Positions 1 through 9,900 of a stretch of DNA of 64,000 nt are shown piece by piece. Location of the stretch: positions 1-64,000 of the forward strand of contig JBEKYC010000034.1 in NCBI GenBank assembly GCA_049511415.1. Direction: 5' to 3'. Positions within the stretch are counted from its first letter, which is position 1. Every line of letters starts with the position of its first letter. Source of the DNA: Bog-159 sp049511415. Its GTDB lineage: Bacteria; Acidobacteriota; Terriglobia; Bryobacterales; Bryobacteraceae. A program made the translations under genes and the position numbers. Below the pieces are notes generated by a model, which saw nothing but the letters and a program-made list of their open reading frames with translations, searched no databases and was not told the DNA's origin.

Positions 1-714
1 ACCCAGCGGCGCGAACAGACGCGTGCGCAGAAATTCATCATAGGGCTCGCCCGACACGATCTCAATGATGCGCGACAACGTGTCCGGCGCCGCGAGCCCG
101 CTGTAAGCCCACTGCGTGCCCGGCTGGAAGTCCAGCGGGACCGTCCCCAGGCGCGGCGCGTAAGTCGCCAGCGTATCGCCCTCGACGGGCCGCGGCGGGC
201 CCGACTTCGAGCCGATGCCGCCAGTCATCAGGCCGTTGGTATGCGTCAACAGGTCGCGTATGGTAAGTTCCCGATCGGCCGGGATGACATACGATTCGGA
301 GTTACTCCGCGCCACGGCTACTTTCGGATTCTTGAACTCGGGCAGATACTTGGAAACCAGATCGTTGAGCCGCAGCTTGCCCTCTTCCAGCATCATCATG
401 GCCGCCACGCCGGTGATGGGTTTCGACATCGAGGCGATGCGGAAGATGGCGTCCGTCTGCATGGGACGCTTCGACTCGATGTCCATCAGCCCGTGCGCCT
501 CGAAATGCACCACTCGCCCGCGCCGGGCCACCAGCGTCACCGCGCCCGAAATCTCTCCGGCGTCGATGTGCCTTTGAATGGCCTCATGCACGCGCCGCAA
601 CCGCGCGGAGGACATACCCGCGTCCTCGGGTTTTCCTTGCGGGATGGGCCCCGCCGTTACCGGCGCGGCGAAGCACGGCGCCAGGAAAACTGCCAGAGCG
701 TAACCAGCTTTCAT
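1..714 (-). CDS. Serine hydrolase, class C beta-lactamase family (cut at window edge)
   Basis: The minus frame is open from an ATG at 714 to the window start, giving 238 codons without a stop; the C-terminal part lies outside. The product begins with a hydrophobic leader ending near residue 20, so it is probably exported. The catalytic S-M-S-K (Ser95, Lys98) fits the SxxK box of class C beta-lactamases and penicillin-binding-like esterases, and WAYSG near residue 204 is in the place of the second YxN-type motif. Such proteins hydrolyse beta-lactams, D-Ala peptides or esters, and the substrate cannot be told from sequence. The start is 16 bases after the stop of the quinone oxidoreductase gene, so it is probably the last gene of the operon that begins at 5333. 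Confidence 0.85.
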   Translation of the reverse strand, partial: MKAGYALAVFLAPCFAAPVTAGPIPQGKPEDAGMSSARLRRVHEAIQRHIDAGEISGAVTLVARRGRVVHFEAHGLMDIESKRPMQTDAIFRIASMSKPITGVAAMMMLEEGKLRLNDLVSKYLPEFKNPKVAVARSNSESYVIPADRELTIRDLLTHTNGLMTGGIGSKSGPPRPVEGDTLATYAPRLGTVPLDFQPGTQWAYSGLAAPDTLSRIIEIVSGEPYDEFLRTRLFAPLG

Positions 715-730
715 AAGTGCTCTCTCTAAG

Positions 731-1711
731 TTACACCGCGAAAGTTACTACCGCTTTACCTAGTAGCTTACGGCTCGCCAACTCCCGCAGACCTGCCGGC
801 GCCTCCTCCAGCGGAAAAGTCTTGCCTACCACCGGCCGGATCTGCCCGCCCAGGTACATTGCCGTCAGCACCTCGTGCGTATGTGCCAGGAACTCCGGAT
901 GCTGCGCCACGTACTGTCCCCAATGCACGCCCACGATCGAGATATCCTTCAACAGCACGCGATTCGCCGGCACGTTGGGGATGCGCCCGCTGGCGAACCC
1001 GACCACCAGCATGCGTCCTTCAGCCGCGATGCAGCGCGTGGACAGATCGAATACGTCGCCGCCCACCGGATCGTAAACTACGTCTACGCCCCGCCCCCCC
1101 GTAATCTCCTTGACGTGTTCCACCCAAGCCGCATCGTTATATGACAAGACATGATCGGCGCCCTGCTCGCGGCAGAAATCCAGCTTGGCTGCGCTGCCCG
1201 CGGTGGCGATCACCTGCGCGCCATATGCCTTGCCGATCTGAATCGCGGACATGCCCACGCCGCTCGCGCCCGCGTGCACCAGCAGCCATTCGCGGTGCGC
1301 CAAAGCGGCGCGGCGATGCAGCGCGAAATAGGACGTGTGATAGACCACCGGCATGGCCGCGGCTTCGGTGAAATCCATGCCCGCGATCAGATGGAAGACG
1401 CGGCTGGCCGCCGCCAGCGAATACTCGGCGAATGCGCCGTTATGCGTCATGGCCATCACTGGATCGCCGGGAAATACGTGCTTCACTTCCGTCCCCACCG
1501 CATCCACGGTGCCGGCCACTTCGGCGCCCGGCACGAACGGGAAAGGCGGCCGCACCTGATACTTGCCTTGAATCTGCAGAATGTCGAAGAAATTCAGCGC
1601 CGCCGCGTGATTGCGGATGCGCACCTCATGCGGACCGGGATCGGGAATCCGAATCTCGTCGAGCGTCATCTGCTCCGGCTCGGAAAATGCGTGTACTTGC
1701 CATGCTTTCAT
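731..1711 (-). CDS. NAD(P)H:quinone oxidoreductase-like MDR dehydrogenase
   Basis: A 326-residue member of the medium-chain dehydrogenase/reductase superfamily. The N-terminal GroES-like fold holds the typical PGPHEV and PFVPGAEVAGTV segments. The Rossmann domain carries AGASGVG at residues 147-153, the signature of the zinc-free quinone oxidoreductase branch, and no cysteine/histidine zinc-binding set is visible. These cytosolic enzymes reduce quinones or enoyl substrates with NADPH. I chose the ATG at 1711 because residues upstream in the open frame are basic and unlike the family, and the family begins with MKAW. It lies 67 bases after the SYLF gene and 16 bases before the serine hydrolase gene on the same strand. 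Confidence 0.9.
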   Translation of the reverse strand: MKAWQVHAFSEPEQMTLDEIRIPDPGPHEVRIRNHAAALNFFDILQIQGKYQVRPPFPFVPGAEVAGTVDAVGTEVKHVFPGDPVMAMTHNGAFAEYSLAAASRVFHLIAGMDFTEAAAMPVVYHTSYFALHRRAALAHREWLLVHAGASGVGMSAIQIGKAYGAQVIATAGSAAKLDFCREQGADHVLSYNDAAWVEHVKEITGGRGVDVVYDPVGGDVFDLSTRCIAAEGRMLVVGFASGRIPNVPANRVLLKDISIVGVHWGQYVAQHPEFLAHTHEVLTAMYLGGQIRPVVGKTFPLEEAPAGLRELASRKLLGKAVVTFAV

Positions 1712-1778
1712 GCGAACGAACAGTAGCACATGGCTCCGCCCGCGGCAAGATCGGCTGGGACCGCCTGGGATCAATGAA

Positions 1779-2474
1779 TTAGTGCGCCGCCCGCGGAGAA
1801 TACTTGTTCAGCAACGAGATCAATCGCCCGGCCGGCGGCGGTGGTTTCAACCCGCTACTTAGTATCTGCTTATTTTCCCACCGCTGGTGATATAACTCCT
1901 CATTCACGTCGATGTCGTTACGCAGCGTCGAGCCATCCAGCGAAATCCCCGCGAACACGCCATGCGCGCGCGACCACGACAGAATCTCCGCCGTCATAAA
2001 TGCGTCGGTCTGCGCGCTGGTGTCGCGGCCCACCGGACCAGCCGCTACCGACGCGTCCGCGCCCAACGTAAATTTGGTCTTCAACAGCCGCTTTATGCCG
2101 CGTTCATTCATCACCAGCAGAACCAGATCCGTGGAAGAGATACCGGCCTGGAAACCCACGCTGCCACCCTCGATGCGCACCGCGCCCGGCGCTCCCCATC
2201 CTTCGCCGGACGCGTTCCGGCAAGTGACGAAGCCGCGCCCGTACTTGGCGGCGACCACAAAGCCACCCTTCTTCAAACCTGGCACCAGCACGATGCAATG
2301 GCTCTTGTTGAGCAAGTCCTGCGGGATCGACTTATCGGGCGTGCTCATCACTTCACTGAATAGCGATGCCGCATCGTCCAACCGCTCATCCGTCTTACCC
2401 ATCTTCTCCGACTCGGCCGCCCTGGTCGTGGAGCATAAGCCGGCAACACACAATACAACGGCAAAGAAACGCAT
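1779..2474 (-). CDS. Secreted SYLF-domain lipid-binding protein (Ysc84 family)
   Basis: A 231-residue protein with a signal peptide (about residues 1-19, ending TTRA). It is followed by a full SYLF domain with the hallmark runs CIVLVPGLKKGGFV, GRGFVTCR, GSVGFQAGISSTDLVLLVM and GPVGRDTSAQ. In eukaryotes the domain binds phosphoinositides; bacterial versions are periplasmic or outer-membrane proteins of unclear role. The ATG at 2474 was chosen because it opens the signal peptide; the frame extends upstream only into the MFS gene. The start is 4 bases after the MFS stop, so translation is probably coupled. Confidence 0.88.
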   Translation of the reverse strand: MRFFAVVLCVAGLCSTTRAAESEKMGKTDERLDDAASLFSEVMSTPDKSIPQDLLNKSHCIVLVPGLKKGGFVVAAKYGRGFVTCRNASGEGWGAPGAVRIEGGSVGFQAGISSTDLVLLVMNERGIKRLLKTKFTLGADASVAAGPVGRDTSAQTDAFMTAEILSWSRAHGVFAGISLDGSTLRNDIDVNEELYHQRWENKQILSSGLKPPPPAGRLISLLNKYSPRAAH

Positions 2475-2478
2475 CTGC

Positions 2479-3666
2479 CTATGGTAACAGCCGCCGCGAA
2501 CTTCGTAGCACAAAATACGCGGCCAACGGCATAACCGCAGCCGCGGCGCATACCGGACCATAGCCGCGCGCATCCACCACCGCGCCGATGACCGGCGAGA
2601 TCAACGCCTGCGCCACGCCGTAAGAAGCCACCAGCATGGCGATGGCGAAACCCGCGCGATTCCCGCCAAAGATATCGAGCGGCATCGTGTAGACGTTGAC
2701 GCTGACCGCGGAAACCGCCAGGATGCTGATGGAAATTCCGGCCGCGGTCCAACCCGCCGTGGGTAGCAGCGGGATCGCCACCGCGGACACCGCCAGCAGC
2801 GCGCCCACCAGGCAAACGCGCGTGCGCGCCGCCACCGGCGCCATGCCCCCGCGGATCCAGCGCAGCGACATCCAACCCCCGCCAAAACCACCCAGCATGG
2901 CAACCAGCGGAGGCATCACCGCATACCAGTTCGCCGCCACCAAAGCCAGCCGGTGTTTGTCCACCAGATAAAGCGTCGTCCAGTTCGTCCACAGCGAATA
3001 GACGCTCATGTTCAGGGCATTCGCCACGCCCAGCGTCCACAAGCGCCCATCCCGCAGCAGCATGACGGTTGATGGACCGCCGAGTGCCGGCTGCGTAGCC
3101 TCAGGCACATGCCGCGCGGTCAGATTCCACAGCGGAATCCACAGCAGGCCCAAGCTGCCGGTGATGACAAACGCCTGCCGCCATCCGTACTCGACCGCAA
3201 TCCAGGCAGCCACCGGCGGCGCCAGGATCATCCCCAGGCTCACTCCCGCCTGATTCAGAGCGTTGCCCAGCGCCCGTTCCGCCGGCAGCAAATATCGATG
3301 AATCGCCTTACCCGCGCCCGGAATGCCCGCGGCCTCCGCCATGCCCAACACGCCGCGGCAGCCCAGCAGCCCCGTCAGTCCGCGCGTGAATCCCGTAGCG
3401 ATACCCGCGCAGGACCACACGCCGATCGCCAGGCTGATGGCGCGGTTCAGTCCGATGCGATCGATCAGCATGCCGGCGGGCAGTGCGCTGGCGGCGTACG
3501 CAATCGACAACACCGCCACCACCAGCCCGTATTGCGCGTTGGAAAGATGGAACTCGCCGCGCAACTGCGGCGCCAGCGCGGCCAGCGTCTGCCGGTCCAG
3601 ATAGTTGATCGTGGAGCACAGCACGAACACGCTTACTGCTAACCAACGATACCGGCTGGCCCTCAC
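2479..3666 (-). CDS. MFS transporter, ACS (hexuronate/sugar acid) type
   Basis: A 395-residue polytopic membrane protein with about twelve hydrophobic segments. The INYLDRQTL sequence in the first segment is typical of the anion:cation symporter family that includes the ExuT/GudP sugar-acid transporters. The predicted start is GTG at 3666, which overlaps the stop of the upstream TPR gene as GTGA. The longer open frame to 3765 would run through that gene and reads as low-complexity basic sequence, so it was rejected. The substrate is probably a carboxylate or sugar acid, by family only. Confidence 0.87.
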   Translation of the reverse strand: MRASRYRWLAVSVFVLCSTINYLDRQTLAALAPQLRGEFHLSNAQYGLVVAVLSIAYAASALPAGMLIDRIGLNRAISLAIGVWSCAGIATGFTRGLTGLLGCRGVLGMAEAAGIPGAGKAIHRYLLPAERALGNALNQAGVSLGMILAPPVAAWIAVEYGWRQAFVITGSLGLLWIPLWNLTARHVPEATQPALGGPSTVMLLRDGRLWTLGVANALNMSVYSLWTNWTTLYLVDKHRLALVAANWYAVMPPLVAMLGGFGGGWMSLRWIRGGMAPVAARTRVCLVGALLAVSAVAIPLLPTAGWTAAGISISILAVSAVSVNVYTMPLDIFGGNRAGFAIAMLVASYGVAQALISPVIGAVVDARGYGPVCAAAAVMPLAAYFVLRSSRRLLP

Positions 3667-5333
3667 TGCAGCTCGATGGTGGCCACTTCGCCGCGCGTGG
3701 CCAGCTTGGCGTTGCTCTTGGGAAGGTATTCCACTCTGATGCGGCGCGGCTTCTGTGCACCGCAAGCCAGACTCATTCGCCCATCGCCGCCGATGATAGC
3801 CACCTGGCTCGGATCGGCGACCAGCAGCTTCAAAGTCTTGCCATCTTCATCCAGCACCGTCAGGCGCAGCCGCTTGCCCAGACAATCGACCTGTTTCAGC
3901 GTGCCGTTCGCCACCGTGGAGCCTTTCGAGTCGTCCCACCACGGCACCACCTTCTCGCCTGGCTTGGGCAACGACTGACCCTGATTGGCCTTCGCCTCCA
4001 GGGCGTGCAGATCCGCGCGCGCCTGTTCCTTCAAACGCTCCGTCTCGCGCGCTTCTTCATCGGCTTTGCGCCGGCGCTCGGCATCCTCCCAATCCAGACG
4101 CCGCTGCTCCACCTCCGAGCGCAAACGCGCGAAGCGGGCCCGGTCTCCCGGCGTAGTAGCAGCCTGCTCGGCGGACTTCCAGGCCTGCACCGCCTTCGGA
4201 TAGTCATGCTGATCGAGCGAAGCCTCCGCCAGCGCCTGCCAGTAACCGACGTTCCGCGGATCCAGCTTGGCGGCGAGTTGCAGATCCTGCACGCGCTTCG
4301 CCCCATCCGCCTCGCGCTGCGCCATCAGAAAATGCGGCTCACCCAGCTTGGGATTGATCTTGATGGCAAGATCGAGCGCGGCGATCGCCTTGGGCGCGTC
4401 CGGCTCCAGCCGCGCGTATTCCAGATAACATTCGGGACTCTTGGCGCCGGCCTCCATAGAAGCTGCAAAATCCTTGCGCGCTTCCTCGTTATCCTTGCCG
4501 CGCAAATCCAACATGCCCAGGCCCTCCCAGGCCTCCGCCACGTGTTCCTTCTGCGCGATTAGTTCGTGATACGTTTCGCGCGACGAACCGATCAGCAGAT
4601 CGGCCACCGCCAGCTGCGCCGCCGCCGGCTCCACGGGATGCTCCGGAAAATCCAGCGGACTCATAGGCAGCGGAGAAATAGAAGTAACCGGAAAGCGGCC
4701 CGCCGCCAGATGCAGTTCCGCCTGCGTCTCGATCTGCTCCGGCGATTTGCCAAACGCGTTGCGGAACGCCGCGTCTTCGTCCACGCCCTTGCGCAAATTG
4801 AACGTCAGCACCCGCAGGTTGCCGTAGTATTCCGGCTCGACTGCCAGCAGGTGGACCCGCGCCCAGTCGATATCCGGGTGCGGTGGCGGCTCGCCCAGCG
4901 TGATCTTGATGCCGCTCACCTGGATGGTGGAGAACAGCGCCACCAGCCCGCGCTCGATGCGTTCCGGCATGCGCGCGCTGGTGGTGTCCAGAAACAATTG
5001 TGTCAAGCGCGCATACACATCGCTCGAAATCGGCTGGCCCGCCGTCAGCACGATGTTATATTGCGCCCGCCCGCGCGTCACCATATCCGGCATGTGCGGC
5101 GCGCCGGATTTGAACAGCATGACGTATACCGGCAGCGGCATCCGCAGATCATTCTCGCCCAACACCTGTCCCAGCGCATGCCGGAACTCCTCGAATTTCA
5201 CCAAGGTGTCGCGGCCGTCCTTCGTGCCCGCACTGCTGAAGACTTCGATGGGACCCGAGGTGAACCGGACCCAGTGCTCGCCGGCCAGGGCCGTGAGGGG
5301 CGCCAGCCCGCAAAGCAGGAACAACCGCCGCAT
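3663..5333 (-). CDS. Secreted TPR-repeat protein of unknown function
   Basis: A 556-residue protein beginning with a signal peptide (RRLFLLCGLAPLTALAG). The N-terminal third (HWVRFTSGPIEVFSSAG onward) resembles a domain found in acidobacterial TPR proteins related to zinc-peptidase-like DUF1570, but I see no HExxH motif. The middle third has several degenerate tetratricopeptide repeats (for example AWEGLGMLDLRGKDNEEARKD). A charged coiled-coil stretch rich in E, R and K follows, and then a beta-rich tail. It heads an operon: its stop overlaps the MFS start by four bases. It probably acts as a periplasmic scaffold, but the role is unknown. Confidence 0.82.
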   Translation of the reverse strand: MRRLFLLCGLAPLTALAGEHWVRFTSGPIEVFSSAGTKDGRDTLVKFEEFRHALGQVLGENDLRMPLPVYVMLFKSGAPHMPDMVTRGRAQYNIVLTAGQPISSDVYARLTQLFLDTTSARMPERIERGLVALFSTIQVSGIKITLGEPPPHPDIDWARVHLLAVEPEYYGNLRVLTFNLRKGVDEDAAFRNAFGKSPEQIETQAELHLAAGRFPVTSISPLPMSPLDFPEHPVEPAAAQLAVADLLIGSSRETYHELIAQKEHVAEAWEGLGMLDLRGKDNEEARKDFAASMEAGAKSPECYLEYARLEPDAPKAIAALDLAIKINPKLGEPHFLMAQREADGAKRVQDLQLAAKLDPRNVGYWQALAEASLDQHDYPKAVQAWKSAEQAATTPGDRARFARLRSEVEQRRLDWEDAERRRKADEEARETERLKEQARADLHALEAKANQGQSLPKPGEKVVPWWDDSKGSTVANGTLKQVDCLGKRLRLTVLDEDGKTLKLLVADPSQVAIIGGDGRMSLACGAQKPRRIRVEYLPKSNAKLATRGEVATIELQ

Positions 5334-5380
5334 TCCTTCATCGTAACAGGGCCGGCGCCGTGTACTATACTTGAGCAAAA

Positions 5381-5605
5381 ATGAATGAAGTCCGCGTAAT
5401 GGGCGGTGCACGCCTCGGTTGGCTTAATGCCACCCATCCGTTCGCCAGGTTAGTGGTTTCCGCGGCGCGCTTACGGCTGCATGGGCTGCTCGGCTCCTAC
5501 GAATTTATGCCCGGCGAGATAGTCGCGCTCGAACCTTAGCGATCGTTCCCGTTTCTGACGGAGTGGCATTCGTATCATACATACAACTCGGGCTTTCAGC
5601 CCCGT
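5381..5605 (+). pseudogene. Remnant of a small PH-like-domain gene
   Basis: An ATG at 5381 opens 52 codons that end in TAG at 5537-5539. The product includes LNATHPFARLVVSAARL and LLGSYEFMPGEIVALEP, which look like the N-terminal half of a family of small bacterial proteins of the type NASWPFA...LLGTY.FSPEQVVALE. Just after the TAG the same frame gives RSFPFLT, and after a one-base shift the next frame gives SGIRIIHTTRAF, which matches the expected continuation of that family. One stop plus one frameshift therefore mark decay. A good -10 hexamer, TATACT, lies at 5365-5370, just upstream of the ATG. I see nothing coding in the remaining 5606-5868. Confidence 0.45.
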
Positions 5606-5868
5606 GCTTCGGCGAACCCGGCGGTTCAGTGGCGGGGTGTCCCCGTGCGCTTAAGTTGGATCGTTTTCTTTAAAGCTGCATGGAATGGTCTACAGCGGCG
5701 TTGTCAATCTCGTGGGCCATTCGGGTGTCGCCGAGGGCGCAAGCCGTAGACCTCCGCGAGGGCCATTCCGTCAATGAGATCAAGGCTTACCTCTTACTAT
5801 TGCAAAACTATCAACGCATTATTGTCCGTGATGTTCGCGGCAATGTTGGCGTTTCACGTGTTTCGCCG

Positions 5869-6813
5869 CTAGGACTGCAGCGGCACACTCGCCTTGAAAA
5901 TTTCGCCCGGCGGGATATCCACCACCGCCTGATTCGAAACTGTCTTACCCGCCACCGTAGCCGTCACCGTGATTTTGCAGTGACCCGGCGGTACGGCCGT
6001 CTTCACCCACACTTTGGTGTTGCTGACCTTCTCCGCCGGCAGAGCGCCAGTAGGAGGTTCGAGCGTAACCAGGAATTCGGACCCAACGGCCGTGTCGGCG
6101 TCGGGCACCGTGAGTTCCAATGAGCCGCGTTTGTCCGCCGCCGCCCGATCCTGCCGGGCCTGCTCCACTTTCGCGTTCAGCGTGTCGAGCTGAACTTTGA
6201 CGTCCTTTTCCAGTTGCGTCATGTTGGCCTGGAATTCGGTAACCCATTCCTTGGTTTCCTGCAAGACCGAGCCTTCGACCAGCGAGATGAACTCTTTAGC
6301 GCGCAGGATCATGGCCGCGACCTGTTCCGGTGTGGGGCCGCCACAGCAGGCCGCGCGGAGCGAGGTCCAGTCCAGATGGAATTCGAGCAGCGATTTTTCG
6401 ATGGTCGTCGCGGTCAGGACGTAGCGGGCCCAGCCGGTCGAAAAGCCGAAGGCCTTGTCCAGACCGAGAAGCGCGGCCGCCAGTCCCACGAAAAGAGACG
6501 CAGCCAGCCCCGTATCAAACGACTTCTTGGCCGCTTCATCTATTCCCCAGTATTGCCGGAGCATCAGGGTAGCGATCGGCACCACGCCGCCGGCCGCGGC
6601 GAACACCAATGCGAACAACTGAATCGCGCGTGAGAAGAGCTGTTTCCAGCGCTTATTGTGCCAATACCAATCGATGGCCTTTCTGCCTACCTGGTCGGAA
6701 TACTTATATACTTTGTCGAGAGACGCATCGATCTGCTGGCAATCCCAACCCAGGCAATCCGATGCGGGAGGTTGGATATTCTTTTCTATAGGTGGGTTGT
6801 TCTTACCAAACAT
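5869..6813 (-). CDS. Stand-alone SLATT-domain two-TM protein with C-terminal beta domain
   Basis: A 314-residue protein. Residues about 35-155 match the SLATT layout: a charged amphipathic helix, TM1 (about 63-85), a short loop, TM2 (about 101-119), then ARYVLTATTIEKSL with the conserved Arg-Tyr (130-131) and a helix. SLATT proteins are proposed pore-forming effectors that accompany SMODS nucleotidyltransferases or SLOG sensors in defence systems. Residues 175-225 are a coiled coil. Residues 230-314 form a predicted Ig-like or carboxypeptidase-regulatory-like beta domain, unusual for the family. No nucleotidyltransferase, SLOG or reverse transcriptase gene is beside it. The start at 6813 was taken as the shorter polar N-terminus; upstream codons are Gly/Arg-rich. 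Confidence 0.7.
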   Translation of the reverse strand: MFGKNNPPIEKNIQPPASDCLGWDCQQIDASLDKVYKYSDQVGRKAIDWYWHNKRWKQLFSRAIQLFALVFAAAGGVVPIATLMLRQYWGIDEAAKKSFDTGLAASLFVGLAAALLGLDKAFGFSTGWARYVLTATTIEKSLLEFHLDWTSLRAACCGGPTPEQVAAMILRAKEFISLVEGSVLQETKEWVTEFQANMTQLEKDVKVQLDTLNAKVEQARQDRAAADKRGSLELTVPDADTAVGSEFLVTLEPPTGALPAEKVSNTKVWVKTAVPPGHCKITVTATVAGKTVSNQAVVDIPPGEIFKASVPLQS

Positions 6814-6881
6814 TTCCGAACCTTTTCCTCTGCCGCCCGGTAGCATATCACACCCGTGCGCGTCCGGCAGCAGCCACACTA

Positions 6882-6951
6882 TTGCAAATCACTTGCAAAT
6901 GGAGGGTTGTTTTTTGCTCGGCTTCCAAATATAATTGCAATTGAGTTGCAA
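6882..6951. repeat. Four helically phased TTGCAA boxes (possible operator)
   Basis: The self-complementary hexamer TTGCAA occurs at 6882-6887, 6893-6898, 6935-6940 and 6946-6951. Within each pair the boxes are 11 bases apart, and the pairs are 53 bases apart, close to five helical turns, so all four face the same side of DNA. They fill the divergent region between the SLATT gene and the TonB-type receptor gene. A regulator binding site for either or both genes is inferred; the binding protein is unknown. Confidence 0.5.
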
Positions 6952-6977
6952 AAGATGTCCCCATCTCATTCAGCCGC

Positions 6978-9900
6978 ATGCGACCCGCTTCTCTCATTTT
7001 TCTAATCCTGTCAGGCGCCTGGCCCGCCGCCTCGGCCGATCCTCCCAGTTTGACCGGGAAAGTACTGGACCCGAGCGGCGCTGCCATGCCTGCCGTAACG
7101 ATTACCATTCGCAACGCCGCAACGGGCGTCGAACAAACGGCCGCCACTGCGAACGACGGATCTTATGCCTTCCCCGATCTGCCGGCCGGGCATTACGACC
7201 TACGTGTGGACGAACCAAACTTCCAGCTCTACCGCCAGGCAGGATTGGAAATCGCAGGCGCGCGCAGTCTGGACATTACCCTCCAGATCAAACCGCAAAA
7301 CCAGATCATGACTGTCAGCGAGGACGGTATCGCCATAGATCCAGCCAACACGCAGTCCGGCGAGACCCTCTCGGGCGCGACCACGCGCTCGGTGCCGTTG
7401 AACGGGCGCAGTTTCACGGACCTGCTGGCTCTGCAGCCCGGCGTCATCCCCACCAGTACGCAGCAGCCCAACGCCGTGCTGATGGCCGGCGTCACCAGCA
7501 CGCCGCCTTCGGGCGGGCTGAATCCCGGAAACATGTCCGTCAGCGGCCAGCGCGAAACCGCCAACGGCTTCGTGGTCAACGGCAGCAACGTAGAAGAAAC
7601 CGTGAACATGGGCACGGCCATCATCCCCAATCTCGATTCCATCGCCGAACTGCGCGTCCTCACCAACAACTTCAACGCGGAATACGGCAATTACAGCGGC
7701 GGCCAGATCCAGGTGGTCACGCGCTCGGGCGCCAACGCTTATCACGGCGATCTCTTCGAATTTCTGCGCAACACGGATCTGGATGCCCGCAACTTCTTCT
7801 CGCCGGACCGCGCGGAGTTCGATCAAAATCAGTTTGGCGCCACCCTAGGCGGTCCCGTGCGCCGCGACAGGATCTTCTTCTTCGCCGACTATCAGGGCAC
7901 TCGCATGAGCCAGGGCGTGGACACCGGACTGATTCGCGTGCCGTCGCTGGCCGACCGCGCGGGCGATTTCGCGGATCAGGCACAATCCCTGACCGGCGAC
8001 GTGAACGGGCAATACTGGGCAGGGCTGCTCACTCAACGCCTGGGCTATGGCGTCTCGCCCGGCGAACCGTATTACACCGCGAGCTGCGCCAACGCCACCC
8101 AATGCGTATTCCCCGCCGCCGTGATTCCGCAGCGCGCCTGGTCGGCGCCGGCACGCGCGCTGCTCGCATCCATACCCACGCCGAATGCCGGCCCGGATCA
8201 ATTCACCACTTCCTCCTACGGCGAGTCGCTGGGCGACGATAAAGGCGCGATGCGCATGGATGGCAACTCGCGCTGGGGCATGTTATCGGCTTATTACTTC
8301 GCCGATAACTACAATTTAGACAACCCCTATCCCACCGCGCAGGGCGGCGCCAGCGTGCCCGGCTTCAACGCCCGCAACTTCGGCCTGGCCCAACTGGTCA
8401 GTTTGAGCGACACCAAAACCTTCGGCGCCAATACGGTGAACGAGTTCCACCTGAGTTACATGCGCACGGCGAACGTGGCCGGCCAGCCGGTAGGCGGCGT
8501 AGGACCCAGCTTGAGTTCGCAGGGGTTTGTGGAAGGCGGCGGCACACCTGGAATCGTGCCGCTGGTGCCCAGCATCGAAGGCATCGCCAATGTATCCTTC
8601 AACGACTTCACCATCGGCGTGGACACTACCGGCCTGCGGCAGGTGAATAACACCTTCCAATGGTCCGACGATTGGTCGCGCGTCACTGGCGGCCACAGCC
8701 TGAAATTCGGCGCGTCCGTGCATTATGACCAGGTCAATACCAATCCGGACGCGCAATCCAACGGCTCGTTCGCTTTTCTGGGCTCGGAGACCGGTTCCGA
8801 TTTCGCCGATTTTCTGCTGGGTATTGCCAGCAGTTACACGCAGGCCGATTCCCAAAGTTTCTACAACCGCACACATTACTTAGGCGTCTATGGCCAGGAT
8901 AGCTGGCGCGCGCGCAAGAACCTGACTCTGAACTATGGCCTGCGCTGGGACGTAATTCCACCCTGGCGCGAGAAATACAACCAACTGCAGACGCTGGTAC
9001 TCGGCGACCAATCCCAAGTCTATCCTGGCGCACCCACCGGACTCGTTTTTCCAGGCGACCCCGGTATCCCCTCTACTCTGGCGCCCACCCGGTACGGCAA
9101 CTTCGCGCCGCGCCTCGGCCTGGCGTGGTCGCCGGATGATAAGACCACTCTGCGCGCCGGTTACGGCATGTTTTATACCGCCTTCGAAGGCCTTTCCGCG
9201 GGCATCATGAGCGCCAATCCCCCCTACGGCTATAGCTACACCAGCCCCGCGCCGCCGCTGTTCGCCGAGCCCTTCATCACGGCCGCTACCGGCCAGAACA
9301 ACGGCCAGCGATTCCCCTTGGCCTTCCCGCCGTTCGGAGCTTCGGCGCGCCATCCGAACGACACCGTCGACTGGCAGTTGTATCTGCCGCTGACAGGCAT
9401 TCCGTCCTTTTATAACCAAAACGTGCCGCCCTATGCCGGGAACTTCACTGTCTCGCTGGAGCGGCAACTGGCGGCCAACACTTCGCTGCGGCTGGCCTAT
9501 GACGGTAGCGAGGCGCATCACCTGCTGGTGATGGAAGAGGCCAATCCGGGCAATGCCGCGCTGTGCCTGAGCCTCAGCCAGCCGGCCGAAGTCATGCCCG
9601 GCACGGCGACCTGCGGCCCTTTCGGCGAAACCAGCACTTATACCACCGCCGCCGGCGCCACCATCGCCGGAACCCGTGGGCCATTTCCAGCCGCGTTCGG
9701 CGGCGTGACTTATCAGAAGACGATTGGCAACTCCAGTTACAACGCGTTCGAAGCCACCCTGCGCCACAGCACCGGCAATCTCGAGTTGCTCGCCGGTTAC
9801 ACTTACGGCAAGTCGCTGGATGAATCGTCGAGCCTGGCGGAAGCCGTGAACCCTTTGAATCCTTCGCTCAGCCGGGCTCCTTCGGCCTTCGATCTGACAC

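Noticed and set aside
5680..6123. 147-codon plus-strand frame
   Set aside because: Most of it is antisense to the SLATT gene and the rest has no recognisable product or ribosome binding site.
6935..8242. 435-codon plus-strand frame
   Set aside because: Overlaps the TonB-type receptor in another frame; Arg/Gln-rich and without family features.
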